DNA of 64,000 nt from Hyphomicrobium sp. D-2 (lineage in GTDB: Bacteria > Pseudomonadota > Alphaproteobacteria > Rhizobiales > Hyphomicrobiaceae), in assembly GCF_029872155.1 (NCBI RefSeq), contig NZ_JARXLA010000008.1:560501-624500 (forward strand). Reading direction: 5' to 3'. The notes beneath the pieces are model-generated. The model saw only the letters and a program-made list of their open reading frames with translations. It did no database searches and was not told the DNA's origin. Each line of letters starts with the position of its first letter. The stretch's first letter is position 1. The position numbers were made by a program, and so were the translations under genes. Below are positions 25,989-34,332 of the stretch, piece after piece.

Positions 25989-26779
25989 CTGTCTCGCTGG
26001 CGATGGTTCCGCCAGCGGCAGCCAACGCCACCTGTGAAGCACCGGATACGCTGGTGCATTTCAATGCGCCGCTGCCAAAGTTCACGGCGGCGCTCGCTGG
26101 TGGCCAGCCCGTCAGCATCATCGCTCTGGGTTCATCGAGCACGCAGGGCGTTGGCGCATCCAGCCCCAAGGCCAGTTATCCGGTGAAGCTGCAGGCGGAA
26201 CTGCGTCGACGCTTTCCGGGCAGCACCATCAAAGTCGAAAACATGGGCGTCGGCGGTCAGCTCGCCACGCATATGTTGAAGCGCATCAAAAAGGATGTGA
26301 TCGCGCGCAAGCCCACGCTGGTCATCTGGCAGACGGGCGTCAACGATGCGCTGCGCGGGGTTCCGCTCGACAAGTTCCGCGCGACCGTGGTGTCGGGCAT
26401 CGAGCAGATGCAGCAGGCGGGCATCGATATCGTGCTGCTCGACATGCAGTATTATCCGCGCTCCGAAAAGGTCAGCAGCTTCCCGCCCTATCTGGCATCC
26501 ATTCGCCAGATTGCGGAGCAACGCGGCATCCCGGTGCTGCGGCGCTATGCGATCATGAAGCATCTGGTCAGCTCGGCCCAATACACGGCGCAGCAGCTGC
26601 TGGCGGCCGATGGCTTCCACCTCAGCGATACCGGTTATGGCTGCCTGGGCCGCATCGTGGCGGAGGCGCTACAGGACGAAGTGGGCGATGCTTTCACGCC
26701 ACAAAAGGCAGTGGTGCAGATGAAGTATTCGGCTGAAACGGCGAAGCGCGCCGGCACGCTGAAGGCGCCGCTGCGCTGA
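25877..26779 (+). CDS. exported SGNH/GDSL-type hydrolase
   Basis: A 300-residue predicted periplasmic esterase. The signal core is CAFAAIASIAVSLAMVPPAAANA. Block I is IIALGSSSTQGVG (residues 82-94, with Ser in GSSS rather than GDSL), block II NMGVGGQ, block III WQTGVNDALRG, and block V DGFHLSDTGYG with the Asp-x-x-His pair. The start at 25877 lies 112 nt inside opgC. No other ATG, GTG or TTG before the signal peptide exists in frame, so the overlap looks real. It may remove or transfer acyl groups on the same glucan as OpgC; this is inference from context. Confidence 0.88.
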   Translation: MDSSAAQPQHRLWLRAIAAPVCNRPSIRCAFAAIASIAVSLAMVPPAAANATCEAPDTLVHFNAPLPKFTAALAGGQPVSIIALGSSSTQGVGASSPKASYPVKLQAELRRRFPGSTIKVENMGVGGQLATHMLKRIKKDVIARKPTLVIWQTGVNDALRGVPLDKFRATVVSGIEQMQQAGIDIVLLDMQYYPRSEKVSSFPPYLASIRQIAEQRGIPVLRRYAIMKHLVSSAQYTAQQLLAADGFHLSDTGYGCLGRIVAEALQDEVGDAFTPQKAVVQMKYSAETAKRAGTLKAPLR

Positions 26780-26826
26780 TCCTCGTCGCTGAAACGACGC
26801 ACTGAGAAAACCGCTGAAACAAAAAA

Positions 26827-26864
26827 GAGGCGCCCGGAATGTTCCGGGCCCCTCTTTCGTTTTT
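26827..26864. terminator. strong bidirectional rho-independent terminator
   Basis: Arms 26827-26839 and 26842-26854 pair at 12 of 13 positions with a GC-rich stem, followed by TTTCGTTTTT. A run of A precedes the stem, so it works in both directions and serves both the SGNH hydrolase (+) and the slipin gene (-), which converge here. Confidence 0.9.
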
Positions 26865-26918
26865 GAACCTGCGCTCAGTACCGGAGCAGGCACGGCGCAC
26901 TGATGCGGCGTGTTGCTG

Positions 26919-28088
26919 TCAGGCGTTCTCCGGCTTCTCGCGGCTCAGGCGATAGAGGTTCTGCAGCAAAGCATCGAAGCCGGCCCCGCCGCTGTTGCCG
27001 CCGGTGTGCAGATCGATCCGGCCGACTTTCTCGACCAGCTTCTCCAGCGCCTCCAACTCCTTCAGCCGCAGCAGCAGCGGATTGTCTTCCATCAGCTTAG
27101 CGGTGTTGAGCAGCGAGCGCGTCGCGGCTGTCTCCTCCTGCCTGCGGATCAGGTTAGCCTTCGCCAGCCGCTCCGCCTCTACAACCTTGTTCAGCAGCTC
27201 GCGCACGTCACCGGGCAAGATGATGTCCTTGACGCCAATGGCGCCGATCTCGACGCCCAGATCTGCAGCCCGCTCGGCGACGAAGGTTTGCACCTCGCGA
27301 TCAATCGTGTCGCGCGCAGCCAGAATTTCATCCAGCGTCCGCGTCGCCACGGCTTCGCGAATGGCAAACTGCACCAGCCGGTAAAGCGTGCCCGCGACAT
27401 CCGCCGCTGCCTTGGTCGCCTTCTCCGGATCGATCACCTTGATGAACGCCGTCAGCGTGATGCGGATGGCAATGCGATCCTTGGTCAGGATCTCCTGCGC
27501 AGTCACCTCCAGCGGCTGCGGACGCATGTCCACCTTCGCGATCTTCACCGTGCGTCCAATCTGCCAGAATGCGTGGAAGCCGGGCGACAGCCGCTCCTTG
27601 AGCTCACCATCGACCGTCAGCAGGCCGGTTTCATGCGCGTCGATGATCGCAAACACGATCAGCTTGGTCGCGTTGGCGAGATCAATCCGGTTGATATGCT
27701 GCTTTGCCACGCGCAGTTCGTCAGTGGTGTCGATCACCTCGACATCGACGGCCGTCAGCACGCGCCAGAACGCACGCGTGCTGTTGGGCGGCACCAGATG
27801 GCGCGGCGTCCCGTCGAGCGTAACGATTGCAACTTCGGTCGGGCTGGTCTGCACCAGTTCGAAGTTCTGCTCGGCAACCGTGCGATGGGTGCGCTGAAGC
27901 AACGAGGCGCGCTCGGCGTTCAGTTCCGTCCGCACCACCTTCACAATTTCCGCGCTGAGCTGGCGCAGCGGATCGAACGCAATTGTGCGTCCCGGCCCCA
28001 GCAGGCACTCAAAGCGGCCGTCGCGAGAAAGAAACGCGCGCTCATCGTCGCGCACCGTAATTTCAAACCAGAAACCAAACTTCCGCAT
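26919..28088 (-). CDS. slipin (stomatin/prohibitin-like SPFH protein)
   Basis: A 389-residue SPFH-domain protein. The N-terminal part lacks the usual hydrophobic anchor. VSI-type residues are replaced by RAFWRVLTAVDVEVIDTTDE, followed by the SPFH core LLTVDGELKERLSPGFHAFW and VTAQEILTKDRIAIRITLTA. After it come the long helix VVEAERLAKANLIRRQEETA and the end LLLRLKELEALEKLVEKVGR typical of oligomerising slipins. These proteins scaffold membrane microdomains; this one may be cytosolic or bound through a partner. I chose the ATG at 28088 over the TTG at 28100. No NfeD partner is adjacent. Confidence 0.85.
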   Translation of the reverse strand: MRKFGFWFEITVRDDERAFLSRDGRFECLLGPGRTIAFDPLRQLSAEIVKVVRTELNAERASLLQRTHRTVAEQNFELVQTSPTEVAIVTLDGTPRHLVPPNSTRAFWRVLTAVDVEVIDTTDELRVAKQHINRIDLANATKLIVFAIIDAHETGLLTVDGELKERLSPGFHAFWQIGRTVKIAKVDMRPQPLEVTAQEILTKDRIAIRITLTAFIKVIDPEKATKAAADVAGTLYRLVQFAIREAVATRTLDEILAARDTIDREVQTFVAERAADLGVEIGAIGVKDIILPGDVRELLNKVVEAERLAKANLIRRQEETAATRSLLNTAKLMEDNPLLLRLKELEALEKLVEKVGRIDLHTGGNSGGAGFDALLQNLYRLSREKPENA

Positions 28089-28348
28089 AACACTATCCAA
28101 TCAAATATCGGCTCAATCGAAGCTGCGAAGGTTGCCGGTCCGCTGCCCACATCAGAGACACGGGCCGCGGCTTGAGCCAGACCACGCCGCCTTCTGCGCC
28201 GGGTTGCTGCCGCTGCTCCGGATGGTTGGAACAGCGCCGGTGCCCGTGCTCCGGCATTGCGGTCAGGCGGTATCCGCCGTGGCGCAAAGCGCCTCAAGTG
28301 TTGCCCCGAAGGGCCGGAAAGCAGACCGGCTTCCCCAAGTTCAAGAAG

Positions 28349-28426
28349 ATGCTTCGAAGGCATTCGCGGGATTCGAACCCGCACAGCAAGATCCCTAATC
28401 TTGTGCTCAACCATTGAGCGGTCGCA
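28349..28426 (-). tRNA. tRNA-like sequence B, anticodon AGG, acceptor stem missing (possible pseudo-tRNA)
   Basis: On the minus strand a D arm (28405-28419, GCTC/GAGC), a perfect 5-bp anticodon arm with loop TTAGGGA, and a perfect T arm (28366-28382, loop TTCGAAT) are spaced as in a real tRNA. The anticodon would be AGG with G37, Pro-like. The expected 7-bp acceptor stem does not form and no CCA follows. It directly abuts tRNA-like A. It is probably a decayed tRNA or a tRNA-like processing element. Ends are approximate. Confidence 0.45.
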
Positions 28427-28499
28427 TGGAGAAGCCGAAGGGAATTGAACCCCCTTCCTCCCGGTCTGCCCGGGTGCTCTACCGGTGAGCTACGGCCTC
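28427..28499 (-). tRNA. tRNA-like sequence A with encoded CCA and a 5-nt anticodon loop
   Basis: A 73-nt cloverleaf on the minus strand. The acceptor stem is GAGGCCG/CGGCTTC (one G-T pair), followed by T and an encoded CCA. The D arm is GCTC/GAGC with GG in the loop, and the variable loop has 5 nt. The T arm has loop TTCAATT, and its 5-bp stem contains two G-T pairs. The anticodon stem CCCGG/CCGGG encloses only GCAGA. With a 4-bp stem the loop would be GGCAGAC, lacking U33. A normal decoding tRNA is unlikely; no isotype assigned. Confidence 0.5.
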
Positions 28500-28735
28500 G
28501 GCTCTTTTTGTTGAACGCGGAACGCGCACTCCGCATCGCGGCGCGCGCCAGCCGGATCTCAGCGAGTCCGGTCACATGGCTTTCAACAAGCCTTGCAGTA
28601 AATCGGCAATTCCGGCGGAATTAAAGCGCGGTTCGATATTTTGATGACACTGCGTGTCAGCAATCACACCGCGTCGAACGGGTGGCGTCGAGGCCGCAAA
28701 TCGGTTAGCTGAGGAAAGGGTAACAGGAAGAGCAG

Positions 28736-30427
28736 ATGACCGGCCTTTCGCGCACCCTTGAGCATGCACGCGATCGCTATGACGTGATCGTTGTCGGTTC
28801 CGGTTACGGCGGCGGCGTTTCCGCCTCCCGTCTGGCGCGCGCAGGCAAATCGGTTGCCGTGCTTGAGCGCGGACGCGAGGTGCTCGCAGGCGGCTTTCCT
28901 TCCCGCTTTCCCGATCTGAAAAACGAAATGCAGGTTACGGGCAAGAAGCTCCGCACCGGTCCATCTTCCGCGCTTTATGATGTGCGTCTGGGCGAAGATA
29001 TGCACGTTCTCGTCGGCTGCGGGCTGGGCGGCGGCTCGCTCATCAATGCCGGCGTAGCACTACGCCCCGATGATCGCGTGTTCGAAGATCCATGCTGGCC
29101 GGATGAAGTCGCGCGCGATGGGCTGCTGGATGAAGGCTTTCGCCGCGCCCGTTTATGGCTCAATCCGCAGGCCGATCCGCGCGCTGACAGTTTCACCAAA
29201 TATCGCACACTGCAATCCGCAGGCGCCGCGCTGGGTCATTCAATTGTGCGGCCCACCATCACAGTCAGCTTCGAGCCACAGACCAACGTCGTCGGCGTCG
29301 AGCAGCCGGGCTGCACCCGTTGCGGCGATTGCTGCGGCGGTTGCAATGTAGGCGCCAAGAATTCCGTCGCGCTGACGTATCTGCCCGATGCGGTGCGCCA
29401 TGGCGCTGAGCTGTTCACCCATGCTGGCGTGCGTTATGTGCGCAAGCAGCCGGATGGTACGTGGACGGTTCATGTGCGCCGTCTGGACCGGAAAGACGAC
29501 ACGCAGGAAATCGTGTTGTGCGCCGACGTCGTGATCCTCTCTGCGGGCACGCTTGGCACCAGCGAGATATTGCTCCGTTCCCGGGCCCAGGGCTTGGCGC
29601 TGTCAGATCGTGCGGGCGCCAGCTTCTCGGCTAACGGTGACATCATTGCCTTCGGCTATGGCGCGCGCGAGCCGGTAAACGCAGTCGGGGTTGGGCATCC
29701 GGCCAAGCTGGAAGGCGTTGAGATTGGCGCCGCCGTTTCCGGTCAGCTCGAAATTGACGACGACAGCGTGCTGGCGAACGAACTGCGCGTGCAGGAAGGC
29801 GTGCTGCCATCGGCGATCGCTCCGGTTCTGCCGGTGTTGTTTCTGCCCAACGGGCGTTTGCTCGGCGCGCTGCAAAGCCTTGTCAACGGCGTCTACAAAG
29901 GGTCGTTCGCGCGATTGCAAACCTTCTTCGCTGTGTCGCACGACAGTGCATCGGGCCGCTTCGTGCTCGACGATGATCGCCTTTCGTTGCGTTGGCCGGA
30001 CGCCAAGAGCGAGCCTGTCTATGCGCGCCTCGATGAAATTCTGTCCAGGGTCGTGGCGCAGTCTGGCGGCAGTTATGTCAAGAACCCGCTGTCCGGCACG
30101 GTGATGGGCCATCAGCCCGCAACGGCGCATCCGCTCGGTGGCGCCGGCATGGGACGCGATAGCGGCGCGGGGGTCATCAATCACAAGGGGCAGGTGTTCG
30201 ACACCGGAGCGGGGCACGGCGCGGCGGATGTGCACGCAGGGCTTTACGTTGTCGATGGCTCGGTGATGCCGCGTTCACTCGGTGTCAATCCGCTGCTGAC
30301 GATCACCGCGCTGGCGGAGCGAACGTTGCTGCTGATGCAGCAGGATTTCGGTTTGTCATTCGATGCCGAACCGCTGCAGGGCGTGCGCGCAACGCCGCAG
30401 GATCTGTCGCCGTTTCTTGCCGCTTAA
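28736..30427 (+). CDS. GMC-family FAD oxidoreductase, cholesterol-oxidase-like
   Basis: A 563-residue flavoenzyme. The dinucleotide-binding motif is VIVVGSGYGGGVSASRLARA, followed by LVGCGLGGGSLINAGVALRP, the FAD-contact loop. A Cys cluster (C193, C196, C199, C200, C203) in CTRCGDCCGGCNVGAKNS is shared with ChoD-like relatives and resembles an iron-sulfur motif. The C-terminal GMC signature is GHQPATAHPLGGAGMG with catalytic His, then LYVVDGSVMPRSLGVNPLLT. The substrate is unknown; sterol or other alcohol oxidation is the family precedent. It appears monocistronic. Confidence 0.87.
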   Translation: MTGLSRTLEHARDRYDVIVVGSGYGGGVSASRLARAGKSVAVLERGREVLAGGFPSRFPDLKNEMQVTGKKLRTGPSSALYDVRLGEDMHVLVGCGLGGGSLINAGVALRPDDRVFEDPCWPDEVARDGLLDEGFRRARLWLNPQADPRADSFTKYRTLQSAGAALGHSIVRPTITVSFEPQTNVVGVEQPGCTRCGDCCGGCNVGAKNSVALTYLPDAVRHGAELFTHAGVRYVRKQPDGTWTVHVRRLDRKDDTQEIVLCADVVILSAGTLGTSEILLRSRAQGLALSDRAGASFSANGDIIAFGYGAREPVNAVGVGHPAKLEGVEIGAAVSGQLEIDDDSVLANELRVQEGVLPSAIAPVLPVLFLPNGRLLGALQSLVNGVYKGSFARLQTFFAVSHDSASGRFVLDDDRLSLRWPDAKSEPVYARLDEILSRVVAQSGGSYVKNPLSGTVMGHQPATAHPLGGAGMGRDSGAGVINHKGQVFDTGAGHGAADVHAGLYVVDGSVMPRSLGVNPLLTITALAERTLLLMQQDFGLSFDAEPLQGVRATPQDLSPFLAA

Positions 30428-30436
30428 TCGCGCACC

Positions 30437-30465
30437 GGCGACTCCGCTGCGCGGAGCCGGCCGCC
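30437..30465. repeat. REP-like covarying hairpin repeat, copy 1
   Basis: Core architecture in this orientation: GGCG, ACT, 4-nt arm, 3-nt loop, complementary 4-nt arm, AGCCGGC, CGCC. Here the arms are CCGC/GCGG and the loop TGC. Outer stem GGCG/CGCC pairs 30437-30440 with 30462-30465. It lies 10 bp after the GMC oxidoreductase stop. Five more intact copies of the same family occur in the window. Confidence 0.75.
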
Positions 30466-30730
30466 AGCGCTTATCGGCGCTCCGCAGGAGTGTTGTCGGC
30501 GCTTATCAAATTCATGGTGGCTGCCCGCTTCATAGAGCTAGCCGCCAGCGCCGATTGGTGCGCGGTCATGGGCACCCTGCCTAGCCTGCGATGCCACGTC
30601 AGTTCGACCAGCAGCTGGGTAGCGGCCCCGTAGGGACCCTAACCCCTTTAGCAAGTTGCTCCGCAGCGGTGCAGGCCGCCGAGTGCGGAAAAGTAGGCAC
30701 GTGCTGAGGCCCCATGCCTCCTCTCGACGT

Positions 30731-30769
30731 CATCCCGACGCAGGTCGGGAACCACGCCAGCTCAGATCC
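30731..30769. repeat. short intergenic repeat, CATCCCGACGCAGGTC type, copy 1
   Basis: A roughly 36-bp sequence shared with 44157-44192 (CATCCCGACGCAGGTC, then GGA and CCACG, ending CAGC) and, in degraded form, with 38864-38901. Each copy lies beside a member of the REP-like family. The rest of the 508-bp gap 30428-30935 holds no gene I can support. Confidence 0.55.
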
Positions 30770-30898
30770 AGCAATGCAATTTGCTCAGCGCTCCTGGGTA
30801 ATTCCTTTAGGCCGGTCAACTTCCAATCACGCACGTGTGCGCCTAGCTGGATTCCAGCTGTAAGTTTCAGCTCGGCGAGGTTTTGAAGCGAGCTGGAA

Positions 30899-30922
30899 GC
30901 GGCCAGTTTTTACAATGGCCGC
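30899..30922 (-). terminator. possible terminator downstream of the FecIR receptor
   Basis: GCGGCCA at 30899-30905 pairs perfectly with TGGCCGC at 30916-30922 around a 10-nt loop, just past the receptor stop on the minus strand. No T-run follows, so termination is only weakly supported. Confidence 0.35.
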
Positions 30923-30935
30923 CCCCGCAATGACG

Positions 30936-33900
30936 TCAGAACTTATAGGCGACGCCGAGCTTCCACTCGTCAGACGTGAGATCGACCTTATGCGCACCGG
31001 CTGGTGTGTCGAACGTCTTCTTGCCGAAGTCGTTGTGTCGATACTCGGCGCGGAACAGCATGTGATCGGTCATCGCGTGCTCGACACCGGCGCCGAGTGT
31101 CCAGCCGATGTACGTCCCCTGGAAGTTCGTAACATTGGGCAGCGTTATCGTAGATGCAGTTTGGTTCAATGAAAACGAAGCGTAGTTGTAATTGAACTGT
31201 GCCACGGCAAGACCGCCAGCGATGTATGGAAGCATTCTGTCGAAGGCGACACCGACGCGACCGCGCACACCCGCCTGCCAATCAACGTTCGACGTAACGG
31301 TTGTGGTGAGAGTGCGCGTGATGGCAGGGGTTGCGGCTGGCGTGGTGAACCTTCCCACCGAGACATCCGTCGCAGCAACATAACCGGCGTTGGCATCGAC
31401 GCCGAAAACGACCGGCGAATTGAGTTGGAAGTTGTAACCCGCGAATAGGCCTCTGCTCAGATTCCCGGCTTCATGCGCGGTTTGCAAATTGGAGCGATAG
31501 GGATTCCAGACATAGTTGGCGGCGTTTGACCCGGTCCTTATGGTGCCCGTGAAATCTCCCTCCGCCGAGGCAGACGTCGCAAGATAGCCACCTTCGAGAC
31601 CTGCAAACGCACCGCTCCAATCGTGCCCCGTGCTGCGCGTCGTCATTACCGGCACGGAGATTTCGTCGAAGCCATATCCACCCTGATCGTCAAACCTTAG
31701 CGTACCGCCGATCCGCATGGTGCGTCCGGGTGCGGGTTGCTTAGCGATCGACATCGGATCGACGTAGTACCTGTCAAAGACGTTTTCGATGCTGGCCGAA
31801 ACTTCGAAGTGCTCGCTAAATTTATAGCTGCTGAACAGATCGACAATCGCATCCGGCCGCCACATTGGCGCATCGAATACAAAATTGCCGTTCGGCAACT
31901 GCCAGGGAACGACGCTCTTGCTGAAGAAGCGCGTGGTGGCGCCAACTGTCAGCTTGTCTTCGAGCATCTTGGTGCCAACAGTCAATGAACCGGAATACTT
32001 CGGCGGCGCAGATATCGAATAGACCAAACCGCCGCCACCGAGATACTGTGTGCAGCCGGTGTTAATCGAAGGACCGACGATCCACGGATGCGGCGGATAG
32101 CAATACTCGAAAGTGGTGTAGTAATTGAAATTGGCTTCGGCAAATAGCGTACCGTTTGAATACGAGCCCGACAGCTCAATACCGTCGATCTTGGCGCCGG
32201 GAATGTTGTGATAGTAGTAGTCGGGATCGTATGGAGTTATGATCGTTATGTAGTCTTCATAGCGGTTATTGAAGTACGCGAGCTTCAGTTTCAGAGCATC
32301 ATCCGCCCGCAGCACATCTCGCGTGAGAAGGTTAGCGCCAAGTTCGAAGTTGCGCGATTGTTCTGGACGCAGCGTAGGATTGACCGCATAGCCCGAGTAG
32401 GCCTGCGGCACGGTCTCACGAATTGATGGCGGTCGATATCCTTCGGTGTACTTACCGAACAGCTGCAGCCCCTCCAGAAACTCCAGCGTGACGCCGGCCG
32501 ACGGCGTAATACCGCTTCCATCCTGGCCTTGCTCAACGAACGTCGCGCCTTGCTGATAACCGCCCCAAGTTTCAAACGTCGTGTAGCGAACGCCACCATC
32601 AAGGGTCAGCCAGTCCAGCGGCTTCCACTTCAGGTTCGCATAGGTGCTGGCAACCTCGCGTGAGGCGTGGTTGTTGCGAAGGCCGCCTTCTAGGTCTGCT
32701 TCTTCCAGCGAATATTCACCGCCATAGGTCGCAATGAATAGTCCGGCAACGGAGTCCAGGCGGGACTCATTCCAGACTTCAGTACCCCAGGACTCAACAA
32801 TCCCCGGCGCATCCTTACTTGTCGTGAACCGTTGATCGGTTCGTTCAAGCTGCGCTTTCCAAACGTTGGCGTGGAAATTCACAAGATCGTTTTCTGCAGG
32901 GTTCCAATTGTACCGTCCCCACATGCGCTCGCTTTGGATCCAGTTCAGCGGCGCCTGTGCCAGGCCATTCGCCGAGATGGGATAGATCCATCCAAAGTCG
33001 TTCGCGCTGCGCAGATAACCGGCTTCGACCGAATGACCTTCCCAAGGGCGCACAGTTGCCTTCAGCAATTGGGAGCGGCTGTCCTGCGATGTATTGAGAA
33101 CCTCGGCGCCAGCGGCGCTCCTTGAATAAACCTGCGTCGCCGTTGCGCCGTAGTTCGCGGCGCCGTTCTTGCCAGCGAAATAGTTGCCGTGCTCGCGTTC
33201 AGTTGCCGCCGCGACGATTTCAATCGTGTCGGTTCTCGCGGCAAGTGCGATGCTGCCGGAGCGGCCGGCGAAGTTGAACAGTGCGGGCCGATCGAAGTCG
33301 AATGCATGGTTGCCTGCGTTCGGCACATCGTCCGTGACGTTACCCATCAGGGTGCCGCGCACGCGAATGCCAACCGTTCGGCCAGGCAGCAACACGTCAT
33401 CAGCCATAAGCGTTCGCATGCTCACCACACCAGCGATGGCGCCGCCATTGGGGCCGGTTGACGGCCCCTTGTCGACTGTGATGCTGCTGATCAGGTCTGG
33501 ATCAACAAACGTCGAATTGTCCTGACCGAAATAGCCCTGGTGGGTCGAGGAATCGATTTCGCTGCCTTCAACCTTTACTTTGACGCGATTGTTTCCGTGC
33601 TGACCGCGGATGCTGACGTCCATCTGAGCGCCATTGTTGCCGCCGCGAATATCGACGCCGGGAACGTCGCGGAGCATGTCGCCAGGTGTTGTTGCAGGCA
33701 GGCGTTCAAGCTGCTCAGCGGAAACATAGGAGACCGACCCAGGCGTTATGTATGGCTCATCCGCCGCCGCCGAACCGCTGCTGCCACCCGACACATCAAT
33801 CGTATCAAGAGCTATCGCGCCATCGACCGTCGCTGCGCTGCTGTCGGTTGCGGGATTGATGATGCGTGCGGTGTTTGCACTGATGGAATAGCTGAGCCCG

Positions 33901-34229
33901 GTTCCCGCAAGCATCTGTGCCAGCGCATTCTCCGCCGTCAGGGAACCGGCAACGCCGGGCGACTTCACGTTCTGCGGCACGCTGCTGTCGGCCAGCACGC
34001 TCATGCCGGTGATGCTCTGAAACGCCACCATCGCCGACGACAGCGACTGCGGAGCGATGTTGAAGGAATACTGGCCAGCATTGCTCTGCGCAGCTGTTTG
34101 CGCGATCAGCGGAGCGGGCAAGGCAATTGCAAACCCGCAGAACGCGGTCGTGACAAGCAGCGCCGCTTTCCAGCGTCGGCTGCTGATGGAATAACGCGCG
34201 TGGCAAATCGGCTGCCGATACGCTGGCAT
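30936..34229 (-). CDS. STN-domain TonB-dependent receptor fused to a C-terminal Omp25/31-like barrel
   Basis: A 1097-residue outer-membrane protein. The signal peptide ends near residue 44 (LPAPLIAQTAAQ). An STN signalling domain follows at about 50-115 (YSFNIAPQSLSSAMVAFQSI), then the plug (GDMLRDVPGVDIRGGNNG; GPSTGPNGGAIAGVVSMRTL) and a 22-strand barrel of the hemoglobin/heme receptor type. That barrel ends at residue 846 with MRIGGTLRF, a normal receptor C-terminus. The chain then continues: from about 868 (DWSGAFAGLEGGYLATSA) to the end (EWKLGVAYKF) it matches the small Omp25/Omp31 opacity-type barrel. It is encoded after fecI and fecR, so ligand binding should signal through STN to FecR. 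Ligand: probably heme or another iron compound, by family and context. Confidence 0.88.
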   Translation of the reverse strand: MPAYRQPICHARYSISSRRWKAALLVTTAFCGFAIALPAPLIAQTAAQSNAGQYSFNIAPQSLSSAMVAFQSITGMSVLADSSVPQNVKSPGVAGSLTAENALAQMLAGTGLSYSISANTARIINPATDSSAATVDGAIALDTIDVSGGSSGSAAADEPYITPGSVSYVSAEQLERLPATTPGDMLRDVPGVDIRGGNNGAQMDVSIRGQHGNNRVKVKVEGSEIDSSTHQGYFGQDNSTFVDPDLISSITVDKGPSTGPNGGAIAGVVSMRTLMADDVLLPGRTVGIRVRGTLMGNVTDDVPNAGNHAFDFDRPALFNFAGRSGSIALAARTDTIEIVAAATEREHGNYFAGKNGAANYGATATQVYSRSAAGAEVLNTSQDSRSQLLKATVRPWEGHSVEAGYLRSANDFGWIYPISANGLAQAPLNWIQSERMWGRYNWNPAENDLVNFHANVWKAQLERTDQRFTTSKDAPGIVESWGTEVWNESRLDSVAGLFIATYGGEYSLEEADLEGGLRNNHASREVASTYANLKWKPLDWLTLDGGVRYTTFETWGGYQQGATFVEQGQDGSGITPSAGVTLEFLEGLQLFGKYTEGYRPPSIRETVPQAYSGYAVNPTLRPEQSRNFELGANLLTRDVLRADDALKLKLAYFNNRYEDYITIITPYDPDYYYHNIPGAKIDGIELSGSYSNGTLFAEANFNYYTTFEYCYPPHPWIVGPSINTGCTQYLGGGGLVYSISAPPKYSGSLTVGTKMLEDKLTVGATTRFFSKSVVPWQLPNGNFVFDAPMWRPDAIVDLFSSYKFSEHFEVSASIENVFDRYYVDPMSIAKQPAPGRTMRIGGTLRFDDQGGYGFDEISVPVMTTRSTGHDWSGAFAGLEGGYLATSASAEGDFTGTIRTGSNAANYVWNPYRSNLQTAHEAGNLSRGLFAGYNFQLNSPVVFGVDANAGYVAATDVSVGRFTTPAATPAITRTLTTTVTSNVDWQAGVRGRVGVAFDRMLPYIAGGLAVAQFNYNYASFSLNQTASTITLPNVTNFQGTYIGWTLGAGVEHAMTDHMLFRAEYRHNDFGKKTFDTPAGAHKVDLTSDEWKLGVAYKF

Positions 34230-34332
34230 ACACTACACTCCCGGATACGCGCCCGAACTCAACTGCTAGCGGGCTTCCTAATTAGAAGGACAAGCAGGCG
34301 CGCCGGATTTCTGTACTCCGTGACAAATATTT

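Noticed and set aside
26827-26864. Reading this hairpin as another member of the REP-like family
   Set aside because: It lacks the ACT/AGCCGGC framework and has T-runs on both sides, so it is a plain terminator.
26910-28175. 421-codon plus-strand frame over the slipin gene
   Set aside because: Arg/Leu/Gln-rich antisense shadow of a clear SPFH gene.
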